This document shows positions 40,078-51,959 of a stretch of DNA of 64,000 bases, piece by piece. The notes beneath the pieces were generated by a model. It searched no databases, had not been told where the DNA came from, and was given only the letters and a program-made list of their open reading frames with translations. Origin of the DNA: Glossina fuscipes (taxonomy: Eukaryota > Arthropoda > Insecta > Diptera > Glossinidae); the NCBI RefSeq assembly GCF_014805625.2, contig NW_023998416.1, forward strand, positions 13,828,273-13,892,272, read 5' to 3'. Position numbers and translations under genes: made by a program. The first letter of the stretch is position 1, and the number at the start of each line of letters is the position of its first letter.

Positions 40078-41824
40078 CTGAAATAGATGAAAAAACAAGT
40101 AAAATAAACAAAAATGTAAATAATTGTTTGCGTTTCATTTAACTAACTATAGTTTCAATTTACCAGAGAGAAAAAGGCGGCTTTAAAAATGGAACTGGAC
40201 TTACCCTACTTGAGGCGAATCTTTTACAACCGGTGGAGTATTCGTTTAATTTTTGATGTTTACTAACCCCTTCAGGGACAATATTTTTTTTCTTTTCCTC
40301 TAAATTTCATATGTAGATTTAAGATTTCCATTTTCAAATTTTTGCTTTTTTTAGTAGCTTTAGTTTAAAAAAAAACAAACCATCCACATATGTGTAAAAG
40401 AATGTCAAGAGGTCTGCTTTTATTTTCTCAGTCACTTTCTTATAAGGTCTCACGAAATAATTTATAGCCCACAGACTAGTAGTGTACCTTACAATAAGTT
40501 TACTATGAACGGAACGGAAAGAATTAAAGAAATTCGATGTTCCAAGCCAAGAGCCAAAGTTTCAGTCCTACGCCTTGCTTAGTCTAAGATTTTAGTTTAA
40601 ACATGCCCACACAGCTCGCGGAAAAGAAGCTTTATGGGCACCTCATTGAAAAGAGTCTGTGTGCTTACTCATTTACTGAATATTTCGTGACTAGCTGTAG
40701 TGCTTCAGCAAACACTTAAAAAATAACTGAACGTCTTGAAAAAGTAATAAAAAACAAAAAAGTAAATTTTAAAATATTGCCATCGTTAAGTTTAGATATA
40801 TAGCAAGTATTGCTCTAAATCTCCTAACATTTAACTCATTTCGTTTATTCCGCTCAGCGAATGTGAAAACGTCACACACCATAACTGCGATTACTTTCAC
40901 TAACCGCCCTGCGACACATCAGGCTTTTTTTGCTTACTAAAAACTTTTCAAAATAGGACGAGAAAAAGTCCCTTAGACTTCAGTGTGTATTTTTGATTAA
41001 TACCTCTTAATAATAAAGCACATGTACCCTCTAATTAGCCATATAAAAAAATCCCAGTAGCACTAAGTAGCTATAATTTTTACTGACTGCTTGAATGACT
41101 ACTGTTTAAGTCTATTTTGTTATTCTGTAAAAAAAAAAAAAGAGAAAAAAATAGTCAAACTAAATGCCAAATAGCCGCTCTTTTCCACAATTTAAAAATT
41201 ACTTCAGTTAAAGATTTTTCTTCTTTTTATTTATTTATTTTTTTTTTTTTGTTGTTGTGTTTTTTTGTCTTCTCTTTGCTCGTAATGTTTTTCACATCAC
41301 TTGCTTTCATGCATGCATGTCATGGAAAAAATGCCATCTGTGAACTCACTTTATCATCGCTACCGCCACAAAGCATTTGAACTTTTTGCAATAAAATTAC
41401 TTTAGCGCACCATAATAACGAAAGTCTTTTGGATGAATTTTTCTTTCATTTCACAAAAGATTAATTTAATGAAAGTGATCATTATTGGACTGCAATTTTA
41501 ATATTACGGTTGGTAGCTAAACTTTATCTTAACTTTAATTGCTTTAATGGCGTGAGAAAATTCCAACATTTTGCCCGAAAAAGTGCGATGAAGAAAAAAA
41601 AAAAAAAAAGTCATTTTTACACTCGTCAACAACGAAATATTAGATTATACTGATTAATTTTAATTAATCACTCTCGCCCAGAAATCGATTCGGGGAATCC
41701 CACAATCAAGATCCAAATCAAGTTGAAATTTCAGTTAGCTACAATCTATCTACACAGTCTTCGTCCGTCGTAGATAGGACGGAAAAGTGATCGACCTCTG
41801 ATTCAAATTTAAGTAAATAAGAAA

Positions 41825-42330
41825 ATTATATTCGGTCGTGACCGAATCTTTTATACCCATCACCATTATCCTCAAAAGTAGAACTAAATTTTCATGTTTA
41901 AGTGCATTCCAAATTTGAAGATGGCCAAGAATTTATATACTTTGCGGGGTTTTTGAAGTTTGTTTCTGTCTGTTGAATAGGCGTGGTCAATTTTTTCCAA
42001 TTTTCTACAAACACTACAGCGTCACCCATAGAATATACGTTTAAACTTTTGTATGCTCATCTCCCATAGTTTGTAAGTAATGAAGAAAAAAGCAATTTTT
42101 CATTTCGTTTGTTGTCAGTTTACGTGGCGCTAAAGGCAAGTCCTTCGACCCATTCGACCCATTTTCAATACCAACCTACTTACAAGAATTTCCAATGTTT
42201 CCGTAGGAAAATCTTTACAACACCTACATCGATTTAGAAATTGATGCTGATCAAGAATATACTTTGTGAGGTTTCTGATGCTTTCTTTTGGGCCTTGCAA
42301 ACGTTTTCACAAAGTCAATAGACCCCTCAT
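41825..42330 (+). repeat. Dispersed repeat family A, copy 1
   Basis: Begins with AATTATATTCGGTCGTGACC and GAATCTTTTATACCCATCACC. The 8-bp arms ATTCGGTC/GACCGAAT form a perfect hairpin. It continues with AAGTGCATTCCAAATTTGAA, CAAGAATTTATATACTTTG, ATAGAATATACGTTTAAAC and ATTGATGCTGATCAAGAATA. Each block recurs in the same order at 55225-56000. No coding capacity; possibly a non-autonomous element or the tail of one. Confidence 0.7.
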
Positions 42331-42745
42331 CTATCGGTGATAATGAAATTATTACGAAGACACTAACGCTATGTCAATTTGCGCCTTTATTCATAAGTTA
42401 TTAATAAGTTATTCACTATTGTTATTCTGGATAAAATTATTGCAGTCAGGGTCAGCTTTAGTGAATTGCGGGCATCGTAAGGGCAAAAATTTTAGAGTTT
42501 GTCAACATTTTATTTAAATTTTGAAATAAATTCTTAAAAAGTCGGGCGATATGTCGGAAAAATGTTCAAGACGTAATTTACTTGGTAAATAACAATCCAC
42601 CAAGTTCCCGGTGCGACACATACATAGTAAGACCGTTAAGAGACCTAGTACGATTTCAAACCATACGTATCTGAAACATTCTGAGCATTAGTTGACAAGT
42701 TACAGTCATTTTAGTGAAGCCAATGATTTTGTATTCTTCACATCA

Positions 42746-43723
42746 GTGGATAGAAAAGAATTTCGTGTTTTGCTTAAACTTTGTTTTTTGATAGGGAAAA
42801 ATAGTTTAATAAGCGTTATGTGGACTCTGTACTAAGGAACTAAACTACCCTTGACTGCTATGGAGGATTTGAACGCGGTCCTACAGCCCTTAATGACGAA
42901 AGCTCTGGTCGTTCAAAGCTGACAATTGTTTCAGAATATATAAAAAAAGCTTTCGAAGAACGAAAAGTGAACTTGGTTGGAATAGTTAGCTGGCACTTTA
43001 AAAATATCGCAAAGCAGTGTGTTTACTATTTTAGATGAACATTTGCCCGTGAGATAGCTGTGTGTGCATTTGTTCGCCCTGGACCAAAAACAACGATCTG
43101 TCAACGATTTAGGTCACTATTTGGAGTTGTTCAAAAGAAGTCGAAAAAAGGATTTCTTGTGTCGGTATGTGGAAATGGTTGAAATATGGATCCACTACTA
43201 CACACGTGAATTAAAAAGATCGCCAGCTGAGTGGACAGCAGCAGCGGCAGAAATCATCCAAAACGACCTCAAAACTAAAGGTCGGCTAAGATAGTTAAGC
43301 CGTTTTGGAATGTACTTGGTATTTTATTCATCGGCTATCTTGAAAAGGAACAAACGAATATTAGCGAAATACACACAGAATGGCGTAAGTCGAGAAAAAA
43401 GCGTGGACGTGCAAAAGAAGTAAGTGTTGTTTCGCTCCGTGTCCCAAGTCAATAAAAACTAAGGTTAAATTGAACGAATTATGCTTCGAATTGCTTCCAC
43501 TCTCACCGTATTGTCCAGATCAGGACGCCAGTGACCTCTTGCGCTTTGCATACGTCAAAAAGATGCTGCGGTGAAAGAAATTGGTCTCAAATAAAGAAGC
43601 GGTAGCCGACTTTGAGTCCTATTTCGAGATCAAAGAGAAATCGTGGTACAAAACGTGCATCGAAAAGTTAGAGGAGCGTTGGAATGAACGCATTACCCTT
43701 GAAGGAGAGTCATTGAAGAATAA
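42746..43723 (+). pseudogene. mariner transposase pseudogene, nearly full length (mauritiana/Mos1-type)
   Basis: This is the best preserved transposon here. It opens with VDRKEFRVLLKLCFLIGKN, close to the mariner start except that the initiator is GTG. A frameshifted DFERGPTALNDESSGRSK segment follows, then FALDQKQRSVND and KDFLCRYVEMVEIWIHYYTRE. Next come ILFIGYLEKEQTN and LLPLSPYCPDQDASD, and it ends near YKTCIEKLEERWNERITLEG. Several frameshifts and stops break the frame. The first catalytic aspartate of the DETW motif is valine (MVEIW), and the H-x-DNA-P-x-H block is deleted. It cannot encode an active transposase. I could not recognise terminal inverted repeats on either side. Confidence 0.85.
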
Positions 43724-46283
43724 GGTTGAATTTAAAAAAAAAAAGAAATTCGTTTTTATCTGGCGAACAAGGCGAGTTCGTTGTAAACCAATAACACTTT
43801 GAATAAACCTTTGTTTGTTTCTTCGTCGCGTCGCTTATTTGTTTGGAAGTTTCGGCTTTTTTATATAAATACTTTGAATACTTCTGCCTGTGACAAATGC
43901 AATATGAAAAGTAGTACACTCATATTCAAATATGAGTGTGAAAGTTTCTGACTCATGCAGAACAAATTGAAAAAGTTTCTTACGCCTACTGCGGCTATCA
44001 CTGAATTTCGTAAACGAAGCATGTATTTGAACAGCGAGCCATGGTTTACAAAAGTAGGTTAAAATAATTTCATTTGGGGCAGTTGGGAACAAAGGGAAAA
44101 GTGTGTGATATTAACGAAGTGATTATTAAATCTTAAGAAATTAACAAAAACGAAAATAAACAAAAAATAAACTTTAACTTAAGCGTTCAAAGCACGGACG
44201 AATCAAGTTCTTAACTGCTGTTTTAAGCTTCGACGCACATGAACAGAAAAAATAGTATAAAAAATTTCATTTATTTTTTTATTCTAAGTATATTTATATT
44301 TAATATTAAATAAATTCACCTGCATTCGCGTACTGGATAATTAAAAAAAAAAAAATTTAGAAGTGAACCTAATTTCGGACAGTGTGAAATTCCGAATTGA
44401 TTCAATGCCAAGCCAGAATGAAAAGTGTTGAGAAATTAAAAATTGAAGTGAATCAAACCAAAGAAATTTGAAGGCAACAGATGCCACTGTCAAATTGTAC
44501 AAAAACAGTAATAGCAACAACAAACAAACACTTATTAACTTATTATTGAGATCTATTTGCTAGAAGTGCACTGTTGGGCACAAATGATGAAAAAAGAGGA
44601 GCAAAAGAAGAAAGGTCGGGCGAGAAGATTGTGATTAGAACGCTTTAGAAAATGACATTTATAAGAAAATCGAGCTCGGCAAGTGGACGACGGGAGAACA
44701 TGAAAGTAGACGATAGCCCAGATAGAGAGGAATATTCTGCAAATATAGCGGCGAAGTTTACTGCAGTCGTGGAAAGAATATTGTGGAGTGGATCTAACTC
44801 CGAGATTTCGCTATAAAATTTGGTTAGTTTAGCGGAAAGGAGAGAGTTTTTTGCTCAATCCCTCAATATGAATACGAAAAAAGTAAATTAAGCATAACAC
44901 AATAAGGTGTTCTTCTTCAGAGTGATTACAGCATGGGTTTACCGCATAAGTTTGGCCATTCGGTCGAAAGCATTTTTCAAACCTTTCTATATTTGATTTA
45001 AATTTGCTATTGTTAGGTACATGTTTCGCTCGGTCCAAAATCCGAAATTTCCCGATTTACCCTCTAATGTTATCCCCACTTCGTTGAATCTCCCTTAGAT
45101 GTGCCAACAACTTCATGAAAGAATATATTCCCGTTTGACAGCAGAATTCATATTTTTTGGTGCTCCAAGGTCATCATTTTGTCTTAATAGCTAATACTTG
45201 AAGGTAAAACACGAGCGCCACAAAGGAATCTTACTGCAATATATTAAATCTTTTCTTTTTGGCTTTGTTTTATGGTTCATAAGTTTGTCATTTTTATTAA
45301 AGTACATTGCCAGTCTACTTACGACTAATACCCTACACATTTGTGTTTCATGTACATGTGACACTTCTACATACTGTTACTGCTTATAAACTTTTGAGAT
45401 GCGCGATAACATATGTTTGTAGATCCATATAGGAATATGGGATATCTAGGTGAATCTTCTAGTTAATAACGGATTTGTTTTTCTTTTTTTTAATATTTTT
45501 TATTTTAATGAAAACAAAGGTTACTTTGTTTCTTTCCTCGGTAGTATTTATTTATTTTGTATAATTTATAATAAAAATTTTATAAGGACAGAAAGGAAAA
45601 ATTGAAAACAGAAACGAGGAAATATAACAAAGGAAACTTTATCAAAATAAACACATCATATACAATGTGCACAATGTACCATAAGGAGAATAATGTGTAA
45701 AGAAATCACAAAGAAAAAAAAAGGCAATGAAAAATTGCAAGTCGCTCTATTTGTGTGTTAAGTGATATAAAACGACGATTTCAACATTTTCAAGTCAAAA
45801 AGTCAACACGTTCAGATGTGACTTGGACATCACTAATCATGTGAACTATTGGAACGTGAACTTCGAAAGTGCCAGGAAGAACGTGCATAGACAGCATTTA
45901 TCCATTATTTTTTGCTCTTTGTAGTTTGTCGATGAGGCTCGAAGAACACGCACTTTACAGTTAACAGTTAACTACAACATTGCAATTTTGATTAACTATT
46001 TATTTTTTAACTACGTTACAAATGTCTTAAAATATAAAAATGTTGTTACAAAAATCTCACATTTGATGAAATGCGTTTGCATGAAAAACCAATCAATTTT
46101 CTAGGAAACCGTTTTGTAAAAATGATAAAACCAAAAACACGTTCATGATGCTCTATGGCGATTGGGGAAAAGATTAACAATAATTTCCAGAACATTTCAT
46201 ACATAAAAAAGGGGTTAGTGTGGAAGTGTGAATGTGTGGAAGTGTCACAATAAAGTTTGATTGGGTAACTTGCTTGTAAAGGG

Positions 46284-46380
46284 TATATAAGCAAAGTATT
46301 TGCGAAAGACAAACTCAAGCGAGCCCAGAGAGTTGAATTTTAGTGTTCGAACGGACAAGACCAGAAGAGGCATTCCAAAT
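46284..46380 (+). promoter_or_regulatory. Candidate TATA promoter and short leader exon, plus strand
   Basis: TATATAAG at 46284-46291 is followed 33 nt later by an initiator-like TCAAGC (A at 46317). A 64-nt GC-richer block then ends in CCAAAT|GTAAGTTCC, a strong donor. TATA-to-start spacing, leader length and the splice donor resemble the first exon of compact insect genes such as cuticle or Adh-type genes. No coding exon downstream was recognised, although TTACTTCTCTTCAG at about 46985-46998 could be an acceptor. It could be a nested non-coding RNA, a decayed gene or chance. Confidence 0.25.
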
Positions 46381-49059
46381 GTAAGTTCCTGCCAATAACT
46401 TATTAAGAGATCTCTTAAATCTAGGACATCTTAAAAATCACAGTTCAGTGATACGAACTTAATCGCAAAAGGAGTTGGATAAAGACACAAAATCGCAACA
46501 GGGCAGTTTACGTAACAAAGTAGTGCCAAAAACCATAAAATTTCCTCATTGTTACACTTGAAGTTTACTACTTGGCAAAACACAAGATTTTTTTCATCTG
46601 AAAAAGATGGCCTGAGCTTAAGTCCCGGTTTGTACAAGTAGCAATATTCAGAAAAATTGCTGAAAGCAAATTTCAAGCGCTGGAACGCTTGTTTATCCCG
46701 AACATTTGCAAATTATTTAGTTTAAGATATTTTACCTTTGCATCTACCGAGACATGTTCAAGCATATTGGGGAAGTAATCTTTTTTGCGTCAAAATTAGA
46801 GACCAAAGTTTTAATGTTACTTCCAAAATTAGGAATATTCACATGGGATCAGTTGAACAATGATTTTGAAAAGGATTACCTGATTACAGGGTTGGTCTTA
46901 TCGGTATTATTGCCACCAAAGAAGGGAAATATAAAAAGAACTTGGTTTTGTCAAACCTTGCCTGTGTTATTTCGTTGTAGATTTACTTCTCTTCAGACAA
47001 GTTTAATTATTGGGGCATTGAGAGGATTTTAGAAAATTTTTCTGTTTTCTTGACCCTCTCTATTCATTTTAATGAAAATCGATGCTCTGAAGGATTACTG
47101 GCAACACTTTCCTGACTAACAAGAGAATTGAAGCATAGAAGATTCCATATCGGTTAAGAGAAGTGCCTGTAATGCTAATGGTTACTTAGTTATATTATAG
47201 AAATAATAATCATAGGTGATAGATCCCTTAAAATGCGGTTATACAATTTTATCAAGGCCATTTGCTGATAGGAACCAATTTACTGAAAACATTTCCAATT
47301 CTGATTGTAATTGTAGTAACTCTTAGTTTGTAGATACTGTTTGAGTGATATAAAAGTCTTAAAAGTACTTACTGTTTTAATTATGACCGGCTTTTGTATG
47401 TGTTAGTAAGTAAGCATGTGTGAGATTAATAAAAAAATTGAAAATAATATATTAAAAAGTTATTTTAAAATTGCAAAGTTTTTTGTTCGATCTTGAAAAT
47501 ATATCAAACAAAATTTTAATAAAGCTAATTACAGGCAAAAACAATTCTACATACATAAGATGTTTTATCAAAACTTTGATGGGTTGAATGCATGCACACT
47601 TAACGTGTTAATAACCTGGTTTGTTATTACTCTTTATTTTTCTTCATTTTTTATTTACGAGATGCAAGCAGCTACATGCAAATGTTACAATTAAATTAAC
47701 ATTGGAGGACTCACAAAAGTTAATTTGATTTAAAGATGACATTTAACTGACATTAATAACATTATTTTTCGAAATGAAGCGACAAACCTTTGAAACTTAA
47801 ATCTATATACAATTTTGCGAGAGAAAAAATCGATTTGAATTATATGGCTATGTTATTGTGTTAAAATATAAAAAAAAATAAAAATAAAAAAATGAAGTTA
47901 CTGCATAACAAGGCTAGTAGTTGTAGTAGTAGTTGAAGAGATGTTTTTTCTTTTTTTTTTGTTTTGATGAAAAACTAAACTCCCTCTGGTTAACGAAATA
48001 AAATTGAATTTACAAAAACATTAAAAACGAAAATTGAAAATGTCATAAGAGTCACGTTTTTCTTCTTTTTTTTTTGTAGTGGTTGTGAGAAAACATAAAC
48101 GTAACATAACAAAACATAATAACACAAAAAACTTAATAACGCAGACAAGATGAGCTAGCCAAGTATTTCTAAAAGTTATAAACAAGTTTTAACAGTTGCT
48201 GCTGATATTATAAAATCAGGCAAGAGGTGAGTTTTACATAAGAATGATTATGAGATTCAATCAGCAAAAAGTAGAGAAATTTTTCAGCGAAAATATTTTA
48301 GCAAAAAAAAAAAAAACTTGAAATTTATTAATAAACGCGTGAGAATGTAAGCGACATGAACGTTTTAGTCAAAGTTTGCCTTCCAACACACATATATAGA
48401 CGCAGTTAATGGGGGTCGTCTCTGATTCAGGACAAGAGTCAGTAAATGAAGTTGTAATTGTCTACATAAAGCGTTTCTTCTTTCTCTTTTCCTCTTGCCT
48501 CTCCTTGTCATCCACTCACTTTATAAGCTCACAAATTATTAAAGCTTATTATTGGTAATTTTTGTATATATAATTTTTACAGTTGGATCATCGTAATAAT
48601 GAAACTTTTATTTACCAGTGTCTAGTATTCATACTCAGCCATACATATATATTCCTTTCGCGAATCGATCTCATAAAAGTTTCCATTTTGTCTCGTTCAA
48701 GATAGCGGCAATAAGTAATATTTCCTTATACCTCCATCATGCAAGGATGAGGAATATATTCATTTTATCAAAACGGTTGCAACACCCAGAGATACGCTTT
48801 AGAGACTTCACAAAGTTTATATATTCTTGATTAGCATCAATTTTGTCGTCGGTCAAGATTCATCTGGCTGTGCTAAACATTCTACTGCTACTAAAAGTGC
48901 AGTAATCAGGTTTGGTAAAAAGATCTGCCCGCAGATTAATATTGAAATTAAGCCAAACTAGTCAAAGGGTATGGCCGCAGCACAATCTAACTCTGGACCA
49001 CCTGTGTTTTCAGAAAGAAAATAAAATTGGCTTTTTTCTCAATGCTAAGCACGGCAGAT

Positions 49060-49380
49060 ACGACGGTAAAAATTTGCATTTATATTCTGTGGGTGGCCGG
49101 TCTTGCAGCACCTGTACAAAAATGGAAAAAATCAGCCACACCCACTCAATATTATAAAATATTAGAATTTCACTCTTTTATCAAAACATTTGCAGCCCCC
49201 GGAAAGCACCTTCAGGAACCACACACAACCTACATATGATTGATCCGCATAAAGAGAGATAAGACGCGGGCGAATATAGTGTTTACTCCTTGCGACATTT
49301 TGTTTTACTAGGGCATACATCTTTACATTTGATTTTTCGTAAAGCTTTGCTTTCAATTGAGATAAAAAATTTGGATCGGA
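49060..49380 (+). repeat. Dispersed repeat family B, copy 1
   Basis: Contains GGTGGCCGGTCTTGCAGCAC, CTGTACAAAAATGGAAAAAA, CACACCCACTCAATATTAT, TTATCAAAACATTTG, ACCTACATATGATTGATCCG and GCGGGCGAATA. These occur in the same order at 60040-60380. No coding domain recognised. Confidence 0.6.
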
Positions 49381-50916
49381 TGGGCCGTTCTACATAGCTA
49401 TTCCTATGAAAGGCATGCTTTTCTAATTCTAATCTAATCTAATTTACAATACATGCGTAACGACGGTTTGACACGAAAATTAGCCATACCATACTAGGGC
49501 CGCGTAGGTAAATTTTTTGGATCTCGCCCCTTTTAGTTATGAAATGTATGACAATAAAAATTTAATTTCTAGTGCTTTATGACTATTATAGGTTGAGCAA
49601 TAATAATGTATTTGACAAAAGGATTAGTTTTACTAAATCTAGACTACATCAGCTTATGTTTCGGGCCCTCCTCCATACAAGGACTCCTATAAAAAGTAAG
49701 GCTTTTAAATGGAACCGAAGTATAAGTTTTGATATATTATCACACAAATAAATTAAGGATTCTATTAGGTGAAGTGATACGGGGTATACAAAGGTAGGCA
49801 TTGGCCGACTCGATCACTTGTACAATTATCAAGTTGAGGCAATATCGTTGAGAGTCGCAAAATAAGGTTTGTGAATGGGCACAAAAAGAATTAGATCAGT
49901 GCAAGGAACATAAATGAAGGCTGTGGACGCTTTGATAGCAAGCCGCCCTCATTTATGTTTTGGAAAACAGGATTTTTTGCAGACTATACTTGAAAGTAAA
50001 CTCAAAAATTATGTATGCCACCACCAATGCTAAATTTTACCACACACAGCCGCTGGAAACCAAACAACGATTGCCGTAATTAAATGCGTCAAGTGTATGC
50101 CGAATAAAAACAGCCTCCGCCGCGAAGGAGTAATAAATAGTTAAAAACATTTGCTGCAGAATACCTCTCGCGGTTATTACAACAACTATTAAGCTTTAAA
50201 CAATGTACTATCACAAGCTTTTAGTTTATATATTACTATATAGAAATTATCAAAGCGCTTTCTCTCAAGTACGGCCAGCAAAGAAATTTTCTATAAATTT
50301 CTTATGATGGAATTGGAATGAAACATCACATCAGGTGAACGCAACTATTTCTCAAAATCGTTATTAAGTTACGAGTCTCATCAAACGTAATAAAGCACTT
50401 GTAACAACTTTAAAGATTCTGGCTTTGCAACTGACTTGAAAACGAGCAAAATAAAAACCGTATATGATAATAAAGGTAATATTTAAACAAATCAACAAAT
50501 GGAAGCATAAAGCCGTGGAAACCCTGACCTACTTACTTTTTAAGCATACAATTGCTTACTAAAACCGTGATGAAGACTTTTTAAAACCAACGATCATAAC
50601 AAGAGCAAAAAGGCATTAACGAATTCAAAGCAAAATTCCTTAAATTTAAATAAGTTTCATATTTTCCTTAATTTGAATAGATTTCGGAGAAAAAGCAAAA
50701 TCGAACACCACCGCCTCAAACTTAACGGTATAAAATTATTCAACCGATTTAAATTCCTCGAGTTTGGCTTTGGGAAAAAAAAAATAAATAAATGCACACA
50801 ATTTGAAAATTACTGACATTTCATTTACACATAATAACTGATTATGGACGGTACTTAAGATTATTTTGAGATGGGGTTAAAAAATGTTTCATTCATTTTG
50901 TTGCTTTTCGGGTATG

Positions 50917-50951
50917 CAAGCATGCATGTATGCATGTATGCATGCATGCAT
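50917..50951. repeat. (ATGC/ATGT)n microsatellite
   Basis: CAAGCATGCATGTATGCATG and further units. The CATGCATG core is self-complementary. A second array of the same motif lies at 51933-51959. Confidence 0.9.
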
Positions 50952-51932
50952 AATATAAGCGTGCGCGTGTGGACATCATGCAATAACAGGCAACATAATG
51001 AAAGTCAACAGGAAAAACTACAATTAATCACATTGATAGGGTATGGCACGACAAATACATGCCACAACAAAAGCAATAACAACAATATCAGTAAAAACAA
51101 GACATGGGAAAACGAAAGACGATTTACTTTAAGAGTTTTAAAGCGGACTTGAACTTTGTGTGTACGAAAGAAATTGAAAACGAAAAATCAAGTGCACAGA
51201 AATAAAAACCAACTATTAACCAGACAACCTGTTGCATGAGATGCGACTTCAAGTAAGCAAGTGCAATAAAAATCCAAACAAATATTATATGTATCGGAGC
51301 GTATAAGTGAGAAAGGTACAATAGCTTGCTTGACGCTTGCATGAGCTGACTGTACGACAGTCGAGAGAGCAACGAAATTTGCAACTCTAAGCATAGCATA
51401 AACTGAAACTCATGACTCACGCTGGGCCAGAAGTTGCGACAGTTCAGCAAATGAAAGCGAACGTTTCGTTGTAGTATTGTTGCGCTGGTCGTGGTCGTAT
51501 AAATTCTGTTGCCAGCGATCAGTGATACTGGTTTTTTCAAACTATAACCTGTAACCATATAATAACAACCTGTGTAATTGAACTGAACCATATTTAAAAC
51601 GTAACGCTGAACGTGGTTTTTATACAGCGGCATTGCTCCTCTTCTCCTACGCCGTTTTCTTTTTCGCCTCATTATGTTTTAGGTGCAAGTGCATCACTAT
51701 TGAACGCCATTAGTATTATTTCTTAAACGGCTCGTCCGAGCTAATGACGACCACATTCACAACGTGCTGCAACAAACTGGTGTTGAATTCAATGCAAACG
51801 TAATCAGTTTCTTCGATTGAATTTCAATGATTAAACAGCACACTACACCATCAACAACACAACCGTCGGCAGCACAGAAGTAAGAGCAAGCATGTAAAGC
51901 AATAGCCATGTATGTATCTATGTGAATGGAAA

Positions 51933-51959
51933 CACATGCATGCATGCATGCATGCATGA
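51933..51959. repeat. (CATG)n microsatellite
   Basis: Six CATG units in an uninterrupted palindromic array, about 1 kb from the related array at 50917. Confidence 0.95.

Noticed and set aside
40201..40260. Possible outspread donor GTAAGTCC just upstream of the PH exon
   Set aside because: No acceptor or conserved reading frame precedes it on the minus strand.
44313..44345. 13-nt minus-strand micro-exon between TTATCCAG and GTGAAT
   Set aside because: The pyrimidine tract is just a poly-A/T run, the length would shift the frame and nothing supports it.
51495..51535. Plus-strand TATAAAT with a downstream ATCAGTG initiator-like sequence
   Set aside because: The spacing (23 nt) is short, there is no downstream promoter element and no supported exon follows.
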